Of a DNA stretch of 64,000 nt, positions 33,974 to 43,603 are shown piece by piece; position 1 is the stretch's first letter; the number at the start of each line of letters is the position of its first letter. This DNA is from Acetivibrio sp964564015 (GTDB taxonomy: Bacteria > Bacillota > Clostridia > Acetivibrionales > Acetivibrionaceae). Below the pieces are notes generated by a model that was given only the letters and a program-made list of their open reading frames with translations, searched no databases and was not told the origin of the DNA. Where the stretch lies: positions 5,991-69,990 of the forward strand of contig CAZLZR010000022.1 in NCBI GenBank assembly GCA_964564015.1. The letters run 5' to 3'. The position numbers and the translations under genes were made by a program.

Positions 33974-34873
33974 ATGCAAATAGTAAAAGTTTTGTCAGGA
34001 CCAATCGTTGGCGCTATTATAGGCCTTTTTACAAATTATATAGCAGTTAAAATGCTTTTCAGGCCTAAAAATGCTGTAAAAATCGGTAAATATACATTAC
34101 CTTTTACACCCGGAATTATTCCAAAAAGGAAAGCCGACCTTGCAAAAGCAGTCGGTAGAACAGTGGGAAACGTATTATTTGGTGAAAATGAAGTCATGTC
34201 AATAATTGCTTCTGAAGAAATGAAAAATACTTTTGTATATGAAATTATGAAAACTATAAACGAAAGAGTTTCAGAAGATACAACAGCTAAATCAATGCTT
34301 TCAGAAATTATGGGAGAAGATATATATTCACAAAAGAGAGATGAATTATCTCACAAAATTACTGATAAAATCGTATACGGGTTATTGAATATGGATGTAG
34401 GTAAAGTAATAACCGACAGGGGTGTAGAAGTTTTAAAACAAAAGCTGAGCAACCCAATGCTCTCTTTTTTAATTAATGAAAAGACTATAAATTACATTGC
34501 GGTACCAATTGGTGAGCAAATAAATGAATACATTAAAACCGATGGAATAGACAAAATAGAAAGCTTTCTTTCCAGCGAAGTATCGGAGCTTGAGAATAGG
34601 CAAATCTACAGTATGTTTAGTGACAAGGAAGCTGTCATGTTAAAAATGCAAAACAAGCTCGGTGACCTATATATCAATTTTATAAACAGTAATGTTGAAA
34701 GCTTCGTAAAACGTTTTAAAATCAGCGAAATTGTCGAGGAAAAGATTACAAGTATGAGCAACGAGTCAATGGAAGCACTAGTGCTTTCAGTTATGAAAAC
34801 CGAACTCAATATGGTTGTAAACCTTGGTGCTGTAATCGGATTTGCCATGGGTATCATTAATATTTTTATATAG
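33974..34873 (+). CDS. DUF445 family membrane protein (YheB-like)
   Basis: 299 residues. N-terminal membrane segment with LSGPIVGAIIGLFTNYIAVK, then MLFRPKNAVKIGKYTLPFTP and GIIPKRKADLAKAVGRTVG, which define DUF445. A long helical middle follows and a C-terminal transmembrane helix (LGAVIGFAMGIINIFI), giving a hairpin-like membrane protein. AAGGAAATTT precedes the ATG. The B. subtilis relative YheB has no firmly known role. It is followed closely by the gene at 34957. Confidence 0.88.
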   Translation: MQIVKVLSGPIVGAIIGLFTNYIAVKMLFRPKNAVKIGKYTLPFTPGIIPKRKADLAKAVGRTVGNVLFGENEVMSIIASEEMKNTFVYEIMKTINERVSEDTTAKSMLSEIMGEDIYSQKRDELSHKITDKIVYGLLNMDVGKVITDRGVEVLKQKLSNPMLSFLINEKTINYIAVPIGEQINEYIKTDGIDKIESFLSSEVSELENRQIYSMFSDKEAVMLKMQNKLGDLYINFINSNVESFVKRFKISEIVEEKITSMSNESMEALVLSVMKTELNMVVNLGAVIGFAMGIINIFI

Positions 34874-34956
34874 GCTTGAATTCCATAGGGGTGATATATC
34901 GCTCATTAAACTTGAAAATAAATAGAATAATCATTAGAAGCAATCAAGGAGGTAAA

Positions 34957-36735
34957 ATGAATCAAAAAGTATTTACTCAGAGGTCAGATGAAAAATTGGA
35001 AAGTATGAGTGCAGAAGAATTAAGAAGCTGTTTGCACAATATTGCAAGGAAAACACCTGAAAACAAAAGAGAGCTGTTTCTTCAACTGCTTAATGATTGT
35101 TGTAATCAAAGTGATCGAAAAGAAAATGGTAAGAAAATTCAGTTGAATAGATTAATGCCGGATGAAAAAGTTAAAGGTAAGTTATCTGATATTAAAGATG
35201 TTTTTACAAAAATAGAAGATGATGAATTGTGTTTATCTGCACATGGGTATGAAGATTATTCTAACGGCTATTGGGCAAGTGATTGGATATGGGAATATGA
35301 GGACAATGAGGGTATCGGAAGGATAATCGTAGACGCTGTTTTATTCGCGCATGACTGCGTGAATGATTGCAGATATGAAGAAGCATTGTCGGTGTATAAA
35401 TTGGTTATGGACACACAGATTTTTGTTGAAGATGAGTGGGGTGGAGATTCTTTTGAACTAAGTCTTGAAGAAATGGTAGATGAAAGGTTAGTTGCAGTTA
35501 ATTTAAAAGTGCTTGCATTAGAAGTACTGTATTCGGATTATCAGTTACAACCAGCAAATAAACGAGCAAGCAGCCTGTATTCATATTTTTCATATTCGTA
35601 TTTTAAGGAAATACATATTGAAGACATTTTTTCAGTAGGCAGGGAAGAATTAAGAGATACGGATCTGTTTTTTCAATCATGGATTGATTTTCTTATGCAG
35701 CAGAGTGGCGATATTGCAGCGCGTTTGTTAAGGGAGGGCATATTGTATTATAAAGGTACAGCGGGTTTGGTGGAAATGGCAAGACAAGTCTATAAAGAGC
35801 ATCCATCTGTTTATCTGGCTGCATTGTTGGAATATGAAAAGACCCATGATTATGAGAAAATGGAAGAGGTTGGAAAGGAAGCTCTTGGTCAACTGAAATG
35901 TGATTTGAAAATACGCGGCGAAATTGCTGTAAAAACCGCCCAAGCATCCTTTTGCGTGAATGATAGTGAATTTATGAAAAAATGTTGGTATGAAGCCTTT
36001 TTCTCCAATTCAACCATACCCAATTATTTAAGGCTTTTTGTGGACGGAGAGGTGACGAGGAAATATAAGGAGCTTGCTGAGAATAGAATTGAAAAGTTGT
36101 GTATATCTAATGACCACAACAAGCAGTATATATCTGAAACTGCGAAAAATAGTATTGATGAAATAAATTATAAATATCTGTACTTTTTTTCAGGTCATTT
36201 TGAAAAGATTAGAGATTGGTGTATGGAAAAGAAAAGGTCATTGGGGTGGAGCGGTCATTTTATTGGGACTGGGATAGATTTGATGTTATTGTATCTATAT
36301 GCGGATAAAAGATTGAGAAAAGCCGGTAAAAAGATAGCAGCCAATCTTTCAAATAGTCTTGGATTTAATAAGAGTAAAAATCTTGTGTTCATGAAAGAAA
36401 ATTATGTGTTTGAAACTGACGTGAGCGTACAGAAAGGTGAAGAAATATTTTGGAATATCTTTTGTCTGTGGAAAGTGAATTATGAAATAGCTATGGATGA
36501 TATAAAATCATATGTTGAGTGGCTGGAAATTGTAATTGATAAAAGAATAGATGGGATTGTAGGTGGAAAATACAGAAGTAAGTACAATGATGTTGCTTTA
36601 TTGGCAGCTGCGGTGGGAGAAGTAAAGGAATCGTTAGGTGAGAAAAATGCAAAAAAAATTATTATAGAAATGTATTTAAAAAAATATTCGCGGCACACAG
36701 CTTTTAGAGGAGCATTAAAGGAATATACGGATTGA
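34957..36735 (+). CDS. Hypothetical helical-repeat protein
   Basis: About 592 residues from ATG 34957 (MNQKVFTQRSDEKLESMSAE), preceded by AAGGAGG; the in-frame extension to 34876 lacks an RBS. It is cytosolic, helix-rich and has TPR-like spacing in the middle (NDCRYEEALSVYKLVMDTQI, GLVEMARQVYKEHPSVYLAA, NDSEFMKKCWYEAFFSN). I do not recognise a named family. The strongly acidic DIKDVFTKIEDDELCLSAHG, then EDYSNGYWASDWIWEYEDNE, is a likely conserved region. It may be co-transcribed with the DUF445 gene. Confidence 0.7.
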   Translation: MNQKVFTQRSDEKLESMSAEELRSCLHNIARKTPENKRELFLQLLNDCCNQSDRKENGKKIQLNRLMPDEKVKGKLSDIKDVFTKIEDDELCLSAHGYEDYSNGYWASDWIWEYEDNEGIGRIIVDAVLFAHDCVNDCRYEEALSVYKLVMDTQIFVEDEWGGDSFELSLEEMVDERLVAVNLKVLALEVLYSDYQLQPANKRASSLYSYFSYSYFKEIHIEDIFSVGREELRDTDLFFQSWIDFLMQQSGDIAARLLREGILYYKGTAGLVEMARQVYKEHPSVYLAALLEYEKTHDYEKMEEVGKEALGQLKCDLKIRGEIAVKTAQASFCVNDSEFMKKCWYEAFFSNSTIPNYLRLFVDGEVTRKYKELAENRIEKLCISNDHNKQYISETAKNSIDEINYKYLYFFSGHFEKIRDWCMEKKRSLGWSGHFIGTGIDLMLLYLYADKRLRKAGKKIAANLSNSLGFNKSKNLVFMKENYVFETDVSVQKGEEIFWNIFCLWKVNYEIAMDDIKSYVEWLEIVIDKRIDGIVGGKYRSKYNDVALLAAAVGEVKESLGEKNAKKIIIEMYLKKYSRHTAFRGALKEYTD

Positions 36736-36850
36736 AAATCCTTATATAAAGCATTTAGAGAGTTTTTGGGTTCTCGACTATTTTTGCTGTTTATTGAAGT
36801 TCTTAAACTTGTTAAGTTTTGGAGAAAAAATCAAGAAAGCAAGGTAGGTA

Positions 36851-36873
36851 TATGATAAAATAAATTTATCATA
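36851..36873. promoter_or_regulatory. Palindrome upstream of the AraC-family gene
   Basis: TATGATAAA (36851-36859), five bases, TTTATCATA (36865-36873), a perfect 9-5-9 inverted repeat just before AAGGAG and the start at 36895. It may be an autoregulatory operator overlapping the promoter, or an mRNA hairpin. Confidence 0.5.
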
Positions 36874-36894
36874 TGATACCAAGGAGTACTCCGG

Positions 36895-37797
36895 ATGAAC
36901 TATTACGAACGCATTCAAAAATCCATTGACTACATTGAAAACAAGCTCAAAGAGGATATTGAGATTGAGAAAGCAGCTCAGGAAGCTTTTATGTCATGTT
37001 CAAATTACTATCGCATGTTCTTTGCGTTAACCGGATATGCAGTTAAGGAATATATCCGTAATAGGAGAATAAGCAACGCTGTTAGGGATATCAAGGAAAC
37101 GGATGATAGTATTCTGGATATAGCTCTAAAGTATGGATTTGAAAGTAATGAGGCATTAACAAGGGCTTTCAAACGTATCACAGGAAATCCACCAAGTGCG
37201 TTCAGAAAAAATAATCTTAATTACAGTTTTGAAAGGGTGAATATTTTGGATAAGTATTATGATATTCAAGATGGAGAACTTCTTGAAAAGTATCCTGATA
37301 TTAAAGTATTAAAAGAATTAAAGCCATTCAGAGTTGCCTACTATTGCTACTATGGTGTAGAGCCTGAAAAAGGAGCATTTTCAGTAATGAGTGACTGGTT
37401 AAAAAGAAGCGGCTTAAGCTTTGAAAAAGATAAACTGCGTATATTCGGCTTTAATAATCCCAGTCCGACCAGTCCGGAGCAAGCTGAGTATGGTTATGAG
37501 GTGTGGGTTACAATAGGAGAGGATATCGTTGTAAATGACAGTCTTGTCAAGACAAAAACCTTCGAAGGCGGACTTTATGCTGTATGTGGAGTTAAAAACC
37601 TCGCTGGTGGTGAGGATGGCTCAGGAATATATGACACTTGGCAAAGATTCACTAAATGGATTAATGAAAGTAAATATGTTGCTGCAGATCATCAATGGCT
37701 TGAGGAGCATTTACATTTCAATGATGAATTTGAGCACACCGGGGGTATGGATTTATATATGCCTATTGCCCCGAAAGATAGCATTTCCAAGATTTAA
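36895..37797 (+). CDS. AraC-family regulator with GyrI-like effector domain
   Basis: 300 residues. An N-terminal double HTH (about 1-105; NYYRMFFALTGYAVKEYIRN, ILDIALKYGFESNEALTRAF, KRITGNPPSAFRK) is joined to a GyrI-like/AraC effector-binding domain (about 130-295; KPFRVAYYCYYGVEPEK, EYGYEVWVTIGEDI, FEGGLYAVCGVKN, MDLYMPIAP). Rob/BltR-like proteins of this layout bind hydrophobic drugs or metabolites and activate efflux genes. AAGGAG precedes the start. No obvious target is adjacent. Confidence 0.9.
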   Translation: MNYYERIQKSIDYIENKLKEDIEIEKAAQEAFMSCSNYYRMFFALTGYAVKEYIRNRRISNAVRDIKETDDSILDIALKYGFESNEALTRAFKRITGNPPSAFRKNNLNYSFERVNILDKYYDIQDGELLEKYPDIKVLKELKPFRVAYYCYYGVEPEKGAFSVMSDWLKRSGLSFEKDKLRIFGFNNPSPTSPEQAEYGYEVWVTIGEDIVVNDSLVKTKTFEGGLYAVCGVKNLAGGEDGSGIYDTWQRFTKWINESKYVAADHQWLEEHLHFNDEFEHTGGMDLYMPIAPKDSISKI

Positions 37798-37969
37798 AGG
37801 GAAATTGCTTGTGTTGAACCCATGGAAACTTAAAAATGAGCTTCAAGGGTAAAAACGATTATAGTCCTTATTGGATTTATTTCAGTTGGAAAGTAGTAAT
37901 TGAATAATATATAATGGATGGTACATGGAAGGTTTTTCTATGTACCACTTTTATTATGGAGCAGGATTA

Positions 37970-38443
37970 ATGGTTACTTTGAGAGATGTTACAAAGTCTG
38001 ATGAAAGGATTTATAGAGTTTGGCAGAATGATTCAAAGCTGGCCGGTTATTTAAGCAGACTGTGCCCAAACAATAGCAGTGTGGTAGACTATGACTCTTC
38101 AAGAGTGTGCTGGTTTATCATCGAAAAAGGCACACATGACATTGGCTCTGTCTGGCTTGAAAAAGATACGGAAGGGAATGATACTATGATCCTTGGTATT
38201 TTTATCTCCGGGGAGCAGCACAGAGATAAGGGCATCGGAAGTGTTGCAATTAAAGAAGCAATCCGGATTTCCAAACAGAGGATCTCTTTTAGAAATATCA
38301 GGCTGAATGTTCGCAAAACAAACTTAAGAGCAATACAGTGTTATATAAAATGTGGCTTTAATATATGTAGAGAAGGACAAAAGTATGCTTCAGACGGTAC
38401 CATTATAGATTATTATCAAATGGAAATGAAAGTCGGAGATTGA
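37970..38443 (+). CDS. GNAT family N-acetyltransferase
   Basis: 157 residues from ATG 37970 (MVTLRDVTKSDERIYRVWQN), eight bases after GGAG; ATG 37925 and 37940 are alternatives that add a non-conserved leader. GNAT core: the MILGIFISGEQHRDKGIG acetyl-CoA loop (Q/RxxGxG/A type), SVAIKEAIRISKQ, and LNVRKTNLRAIQCYIKCGF. It resembles RimJ/RimL-type enzymes. Acceptor unknown. Confidence 0.85.
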   Translation: MVTLRDVTKSDERIYRVWQNDSKLAGYLSRLCPNNSSVVDYDSSRVCWFIIEKGTHDIGSVWLEKDTEGNDTMILGIFISGEQHRDKGIGSVAIKEAIRISKQRISFRNIRLNVRKTNLRAIQCYIKCGFNICREGQKYASDGTIIDYYQMEMKVGD

Positions 38444-38605
38444 ATATGGTCATTTGGGATGAGCAGTAAGTATTATAAAAAGTATTTACCCGACTTATTC
38501 ACAAAGACCTATTCCGGCAGTGATCATTATGAAAGCTTTATGATGGCCAGAGAATAGCAATTGAAAATGCTGTTGGAAATGAAAAATAATAAATGAGGTC
38601 TCATT

Positions 38606-39478
38606 ATGGAAAAACAAAAATATATAGAAATTAGTTGTGAAACTGCTATGAATAAGCTTAAAAGGCGGATACCATATAGCTGGGATTTAAATATTTACCG
38701 GGGCTGTGAGCATGGCTGCAAGTATTGTTATGCAATATATTCGCATGATTATCTTGATTCTGAGGATTATTTCGGGAATATCTTTGTAAAAACAAATATC
38801 GTTGAGCAGCTTGAAAAACAGCTTAGTAATCCAAAATGGAAACGAGAGATCGTAAATATTGGTGGTGTTACTGACAGCTATCAGACTGCAGAAGAACATT
38901 ACAGGTTGATGCCGGACATTTTAAAGCTGCTTATCAAATACCGAACCCCAGCAATTATATCTACCAAATCAGATTTGATACTTAGAGACTATGACTTGAT
39001 TGATGAACTGTCCAGAATAACCTATATTAATGTTGCTGCAACCATTACAACTATGAATGAAAATATCAGGAAGCGTATTGAGCCTGGTGGAGTGGAATCA
39101 GCTAAACGCTTCAATATGCTGAAAACATTCAGAAAGACAAATGCATCTGTTGGGCTGCATGTAATGCCTATAATTCCCTTCCTGACAGATAGTTTTGAGA
39201 ATTTTGATTTGCTTTTTAGTATGGCACAAGACAGCGGTGTTCATTATGTTTTACCCGGAACATTGTACCTGAGGGGGAAAACAAGGGCAGTATTTTTTGA
39301 TTTCATAAGAAAGGAAGTTCCTCATTTATACAAGGATTTAGCAGCGCTTTATAAGACCGGTGGGGCAGACAAGGAATATAAGAATTCTTTATACAAGATG
39401 GTCAACGAACTGAAGGAGAAATACAATCTTTCAAGCAGCTATACGAAACCGATGAAGGAAAAGATCTGGATGGTGTAG
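38606..39478 (+). CDS. Radical SAM protein, SPL/DNA repair photolyase-like family
   Basis: 290 residues. The [4Fe-4S] motif CEHGCKYCYA (CxxxCxxC) lies near residue 30 after SWDLNIYRG. INIGGVTDSYQ-like and TPAIISTKSDLILRDYDLI segments and the VGLHVMPIIPFLTD strand fit the SPL-related ('DNA repair photolyase') radical SAM group. Family members are mostly uncharacterised; spore photoproduct lyase itself is a relative. Cytosolic. ATG preceded by GAGG. Confidence 0.85.
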   Translation: MEKQKYIEISCETAMNKLKRRIPYSWDLNIYRGCEHGCKYCYAIYSHDYLDSEDYFGNIFVKTNIVEQLEKQLSNPKWKREIVNIGGVTDSYQTAEEHYRLMPDILKLLIKYRTPAIISTKSDLILRDYDLIDELSRITYINVAATITTMNENIRKRIEPGGVESAKRFNMLKTFRKTNASVGLHVMPIIPFLTDSFENFDLLFSMAQDSGVHYVLPGTLYLRGKTRAVFFDFIRKEVPHLYKDLAALYKTGGADKEYKNSLYKMVNELKEKYNLSSSYTKPMKEKIWMV

Positions 39479-39963
39479 TTCTTACACAAGCCAGCATCCT
39501 GTTTAGTGATTCCCACCAAATGACAGTTGATATTGGAGAAATACATATTTTCGAGCACATGTCCGGGGAAAGTCCCATTAGGGACGTTTCTTGATTTGCA
39601 AACTCTGACGGAACTGAAAAAACAAGCTACAAAATTCTTGGGGGTTTGACTGTTACAGCTATTGAAAGCCCTCTCATGGAAAAATTTAAGGATAGAATTC
39701 AATGGAAAGTAAATGGCAGCGATCCCTATACTACAGTGGGAATGAAACTTCAGGAAGGAAACTTTTTAGATCTTACAACTAAGATAAGCTCTTCGGATAA
39801 TATAATCAGTGAATATAGCCTGTTTGATATACAACCAAAGGTGGCATTTACTGATAATAGTGGAACGTATTACAACGAAAGACACTGCAGTGTAAGCAAT
39901 AATTACCACAACTACAGCTTTATGGATTTGTATAGATATATCAAAGCAAGGGAGGCGTTTTAG
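39478..39963 (+). pseudogene. Hypothetical gene broken by nonsense codon
   Basis: One frame reads VLTQASILFSDSHQMTVDIG, then EIHIFEHMSGESPIRDVS, TGA, and continues FANSDGTEKTSYKILGGLTV to FMDLYRYIKAREAF at 39963. Joined, it is about 160 residues of a beta-rich protein. Only the part from 39646 is open now. Its last codons carry the RBS of the next gene, so the two were one operon. Family not recognised. Confidence 0.5.
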
Positions 39964-40557
39964 ATGTCAATGGACTACAAGAGAATATTCTGGGGAATCT
40001 TTATTGCAACCTTTAGATTAACAATTGGAATAATAACCTTACTACCTGCCTTTGTAGGCTGGATCCTTGTATTGACAGCTCTTTCAGATTTTAAAGAAAA
40101 CTCCTCTGAAGGGGATTCTGCTGGAATTAAGACAGGTGCTATACTACTTGTTCTAGCAAGCCTTGGGGGAGATGTTATATCCTTTTTAGCAGGCGGTAAT
40201 TTTAAAACCTTGCATATTATGCTGTTTTATCCTCTGTTCGTAATAGTTATTGAGCTTGTGGTATTTCACAAAATTCTTGAGGTGTCAGTTTGTAATTTTA
40301 ATGAAATGGACCATCAGGAGATTGTTGATAAATATATCGGCAAGGACAGAACATATATAATCCTAATGGGAATATCCATTGTTCTGCTGGCAATCTCTCT
40401 TACCACCAATCACCAAATAATAGGCGTAATAGGAGCTGTTATAACCATAATTTCAAGGATATATCTGATGACTGTTATAAATTCTCTAAGTAAGGAAAAT
40501 TTGAATAGGGACGATAAAGAGGACTATTCTAGTGATAAATATAAAATATCTACATAG
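39964..40557 (+). CDS. Hypothetical integral membrane protein
   Basis: 197 residues with five or six transmembrane segments (ATFRLTIGIITLLPAFVGWI, TGAILLVLASLGGDVISFLA, IMLFYPLFVIVIELVVF, YIILMGISIVLLAISLTT, VIGAVITIISRIYLMTVI) and a charged C-terminal tail. GGGAGG eight bases before the ATG lies in the end of the preceding broken gene. Not recognised. Confidence 0.65.
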   Translation: MSMDYKRIFWGIFIATFRLTIGIITLLPAFVGWILVLTALSDFKENSSEGDSAGIKTGAILLVLASLGGDVISFLAGGNFKTLHIMLFYPLFVIVIELVVFHKILEVSVCNFNEMDHQEIVDKYIGKDRTYIILMGISIVLLAISLTTNHQIIGVIGAVITIISRIYLMTVINSLSKENLNRDDKEDYSSDKYKIST

Positions 40558-40614
40558 AGAGGAGCAGTATATCATCTTCATGTTTGTTACAGCGGTGATT
40601 GGGATGAGTTGTTC

Positions 40615-40640
40615 GCCAAACTATAAATGCGAAGTTTGGC
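40615..40640. terminator. Hairpin between convergent genes
   Basis: GCCAAACT (40615-40622) and AGTTTGGC (40633-40640), a perfect 8-bp stem without a clear T-tract, in the 140-bp gap before the convergent LysM gene. It may act as a weak terminator. Confidence 0.45.
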
Positions 40641-40696
40641 TACCGATTATAATGAAAAGAAGCTCTTTCAAGACGAAAGATTTATAGAATAATTGT

Positions 40697-41056
40697 TTAT
40701 CTAAAGTTTGGAGGACATACCTGAGGGATACAAATGCGTTGCCCAACTCTGAGGTAATTTGGGTCAACACTTGGATTTGAAGATAATATGGCTGAAATAC
40801 TCACATTGAATAACTGTGAAATTTTAAATAACGTGTCCCCAGGTTGGATTATATAGGCTATATGATTTGATGGACAAGCAGGTATACACAAAGTTTGGCC
40901 AATGCTGAGGTTGTAGGGATTTATTCCGGGATTTGAAGCAAGTATTCCTGAAAGGCTGACTTCAAGTCTTCTTGCAATATTGTATAAAGTATCTCCTTGC
41001 TGAACTATATATGGATAATGATTCGCCGGGCACTGCCTGGTATAGCTGAATATCAT
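40697..41056 (-). CDS. Double LysM domain protein
   Basis: 119 residues from ATG 41056 (MIFSYTRQCPANHYPYIVQQ); an upstream extension to 41119 is possible. Two LysM modules (about 15-60 and 65-110) share YxVQxGDTLYNIARRL / YIIQPGDTLFKISQLF and NPY/VDPxxLxxGQxxCIP. They bind peptidoglycan or chitin-type glycans. There is no signal peptide, and the Cys-rich (CP) ends resemble spore-coat LysM proteins such as SafA-like factors, so a spore-envelope role is plausible. Confidence 0.82.
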   Translation of the reverse strand: MIFSYTRQCPANHYPYIVQQGDTLYNIARRLEVSLSGILASNPGINPYNLSIGQTLCIPACPSNHIAYIIQPGDTLFKISQLFNVSISAILSSNPSVDPNYLRVGQRICIPQVCPPNFR

Positions 41057-41149
41057 AAAATCACACTCTGTTGAGAATATCTTATGTATACTATGCTGCA
41101 AATAAGTATTTTGATACAAATCTATAGTTTTGAAAATTGGGGAGCGAAT

Positions 41150-41263
41150 AAACAGGCTGATGCGTCTGAAAGTGTAGGAATGTTCTGCTACAACCAGAGC
41201 CTTGGTACAACAGCAATCAGTAGAATATTAAGTGTTGTGGAAGGAACTGTACTGAACTAAGCA
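41150..41263 (+). pseudogene. 3' coding remnant
   Basis: A frame without a start reads KQADASESVGMFCYNQSLGT, then TAISRILSVVEGTVLN and a stop. It is the tail of an unidentified lost gene. The rest of 41120-41419 shows only the promoter region of the next gene. Confidence 0.25.
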
Positions 41264-41419
41264 TTCCACCATAGAAAGTGTAATAAAAAAGTTAATTGAA
41301 GTTTATAATTAAAAAATAATAAAAGTGCTGCTTAATTTTGCAACATATTGGGTATCTTTAGTCTATAAAACATAATTGGAGTAAACGAAGATAAGAATAG
41401 ATTTAGGGAGGAGCTTGAT

Positions 41420-42304
41420 ATGCAAAAAATTGTTCCACATTTATGGTACGACAAGGAAGCTAGGGAAGCGGCTCTGTTTTATACCAGTTTATTTGACCAA
41501 TCGAAAATATTGGATGTAACAGTTATAGAGAACACCCCATCAGGAGATGCGGAAAGAGTTAGTTTCAAGCTAGGCGAACAGCAATTTGAGGCGATTAGTG
41601 CGGGTCCTTTCTTCAAATTCAACCCATCCATTTCCTTGATGGTAGCCTGCTACTCTATAGAAGAAGTTAATGCGAAATGGAAATCATTATCTGAAGGTGG
41701 AACGGAATTAATGCCATTGGGTGAATACCCCTTTAGCAAGTGGTATGGTTGGATTCAAGACAGGTATGGTTTGTCCTGGCAGTTGATGCTCACCGATCCT
41801 GGACAAAGTGCTCAAAAGATTACACCCAACTTGCTTTTCTCTAATGAGTCATGCGGGAAAGCTGAAGAAGCAGTAAGGTACTATACCGAGGTGTTTGAAA
41901 ATTCAGAAATGGGGACAATTAGCAGATACAAAGAAGGAGAGGCAGAGTTACCAAAGGCAAAAATAAACTATGCTGCGTTTAAATTGGACGGTATTCCTTT
42001 TTCTGCAATGGACAACGGCTTTGATGTGGATTTTAGTTTTAATGAGGCATTTTCACTCATTATAAAGTGTGAAGACCAGGAGGAGATTGATTACTTCTGG
42101 GACAAGCTATCTGATGTACCTGAGGCAGAGCAATGTGGTTGGGTAAAGGACAAGTTTGGTGTATCGTGGCAAATTGTACCTGCGATAATGGATGAGATGA
42201 TGAAATCCGGCGACAGGGAAAAATTACAGCGGGTAACAGAGGCATTCATGAAAATGAAGAAATTTGATTTGGAAGCTTTGCAAAAAGCATATGATGGGGC
42301 TTAA
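41420..42304 (+). CDS. Two-domain VOC/PhnB-like protein
   Basis: 294 residues with two tandem PhnB-like (3-demethylubiquinone methyltransferase-type, VOC superfamily) domains. Domain 1 (about 1-130) has MQKIVPHLWYDKEAREAALF, and WYGWIQDRYGLSWQLM; domain 2 (about 135-265) has KITPNLLFSNESCGKAEEAV, and CGWVKDKFGVSWQIVP. GGGAGG precedes the ATG. VOC proteins bind metals and small molecules; members are largely uncharacterised. First of three co-directional genes with 34-bp gaps. Confidence 0.88.
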   Translation: MQKIVPHLWYDKEAREAALFYTSLFDQSKILDVTVIENTPSGDAERVSFKLGEQQFEAISAGPFFKFNPSISLMVACYSIEEVNAKWKSLSEGGTELMPLGEYPFSKWYGWIQDRYGLSWQLMLTDPGQSAQKITPNLLFSNESCGKAEEAVRYYTEVFENSEMGTISRYKEGEAELPKAKINYAAFKLDGIPFSAMDNGFDVDFSFNEAFSLIIKCEDQEEIDYFWDKLSDVPEAEQCGWVKDKFGVSWQIVPAIMDEMMKSGDREKLQRVTEAFMKMKKFDLEALQKAYDGA

Positions 42305-42338
42305 GGAGTAACAGTGAGATAGAAAAGAGGCTAAAACT

Positions 42339-42719
42339 ATGGAACAAAATAAGATTAACTCTGTAGATGAATATATTTTGCAATTTCCTAATGAGGTTCA
42401 AGAAATTCTTCAAGAACTGAGGAGGCTAGTAAAAGATACCGCACCGGAGGCTGAAGAAAAAATCAGCTACCAAATGCCCACATATTATTTGCATGGCAAT
42501 TTGGTGCACTTTGCAGCATATAAAAACCATATTGGATTTTATCCTACACCAACAGGTATTGAAGCTTTCAAGGATGAATTATCCAATTATAAAGGTGCAA
42601 AAGGGTCTGTTCAATTTCCAATTAACAAACCAATGCCGTTTGGATTAATAAGGAAGATAGTTGAGTTTAGAGTTAGCGAAAATAAAAGAAAAGCTCTGGA
42701 AAAAATAAAGAATAAATAG
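42339..42719 (+). CDS. DUF1801 family protein (YdhG/iron-chaperone-like)
   Basis: 126 residues. The DUF1801 fold shows in VDEYILQFPNEVQEILQELR, APEAEEKISYQMPTYYLHGN, VHFAAYKNHIGFYPTP and GSVQFPINKPMPFGLIRKIV. Relatives include B. subtilis Fra-like frataxin homologs, though most members have no assigned role. Probably co-transcribed with its neighbours. Confidence 0.85.
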   Translation: MEQNKINSVDEYILQFPNEVQEILQELRRLVKDTAPEAEEKISYQMPTYYLHGNLVHFAAYKNHIGFYPTPTGIEAFKDELSNYKGAKGSVQFPINKPMPFGLIRKIVEFRVSENKRKALEKIKNK

Positions 42720-42753
42720 CCTTGGATGAGTGTAAGCAAAGGAGAAAACAGCA

Positions 42754-43290
42754 ATGTCAAACAAAGAACTACTCACTATATTGAAAGAGCGTTTTGAGAA
42801 AAATATGGACCGCCATAAAGGTCTTGAATGGGCTAAAGTACAAGCAAATCTGGAAGCTGATACTGAAAAACTGAGCTCACTCAATGAAATGGAGAAAACT
42901 GGTGGAGAACCAGATGTTGTTGGGTATGATGAAACGACGGGCGAATACATTTTTTATGACTGTTCAGAGGAAAGTCCCAAAGGCCGCAGAAGTATTTGTT
43001 ATGACCGTGAAGCGCTGGAGACAAGGAAAGAACATAGACCGGAAAATAGCGCTATTGATATGGCAGCCTCAATGGGCATAGAGCTATTAACTGAAGAACA
43101 ATATCGGGAATTGCAGAAGCTTGGAAATTTTGATACGAAAACGTCAAGTTGGGTGAAAACACCTACTGAGATTAGAAAACTCGGTGGCGCCCTCTTTTGC
43201 GATCGTCGCTATAACCATGTTTTCGTGTATCATAATGGTGCAGAATCTTACTACAGCGCCAGGGGGTTCCGTGGCTCTTTGAGGGTATAA
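42754..43290 (+). CDS. DUF4256 family protein
   Basis: 178 residues. DUF4256 features: LLTILKERFEKNMDRHKGLE, MEKTGGEPDVVGYDE, YIFYDCSEESPKGRRSICYD, the EEQYRELQKLGNFDTKTSSW core, and GGALFCDRRYNHVFVYHNGA. Function unknown. Last gene of the small operon; a terminator follows. Confidence 0.87.
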   Translation: MSNKELLTILKERFEKNMDRHKGLEWAKVQANLEADTEKLSSLNEMEKTGGEPDVVGYDETTGEYIFYDCSEESPKGRRSICYDREALETRKEHRPENSAIDMAASMGIELLTEEQYRELQKLGNFDTKTSSWVKTPTEIRKLGGALFCDRRYNHVFVYHNGAESYYSARGFRGSLRV

Positions 43291-43380
43291 ATTCAGGGGT
43301 CAGCCTTAATGCCGATGGAGCATAAAAGATTCAGGTAAAGTTTTTATAAAGGGCTTTACAATAAAAAGTATATACTGGAA

Positions 43381-43422
43381 AAGAGTGGCGAGTCCAATAA
43401 TAAGGATTTGGCCGCTTTTTTA
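43381..43422 (+). terminator. Terminator after the VOC-DUF1801-DUF4256 operon
   Basis: AAGAGTGGCGAGTCC (43381-43395) pairs with GGATTTGGCCGCTTTT (43404-43419) with two G-T pairs and one small bulge, then TTTATTTTT. Confidence 0.8.
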
Positions 43423-43475
43423 TTTTTATGACCGAATTGGCATAGACACTTGCATGATTATGATAAAATGATTAA

Positions 43476-43589
43476 TGGAATAGTAATCCGGACTATAAGC
43501 CCATGGATGAATTAGTAAGCAATATACAGGATATTGTTGAAATTATTAATATAATTAAACCGATATATAACTTAAAAGCAGCAGAGTAA
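43476..43589 (+). pseudogene. 3' remnant resembling the RtcB RNA ligase C terminus
   Basis: The frame reads WNSNPDYKPMDELVSNIQDI, then VEIINIIKPIYNLKAAE and TAA, directly before the RNase Z RBS. YKPMDE(L/V) ... IVEI ... IKPIYN resembles the C-terminal end of RtcB-type RNA ligases. A stop at 43473 shows that the upstream part is gone. The assignment rests on this short match only, but it fits the RNA-repair character of the genes that follow. Confidence 0.4.
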
Positions 43590-43603
43590 AGGAGGAGAAG
43601 ATA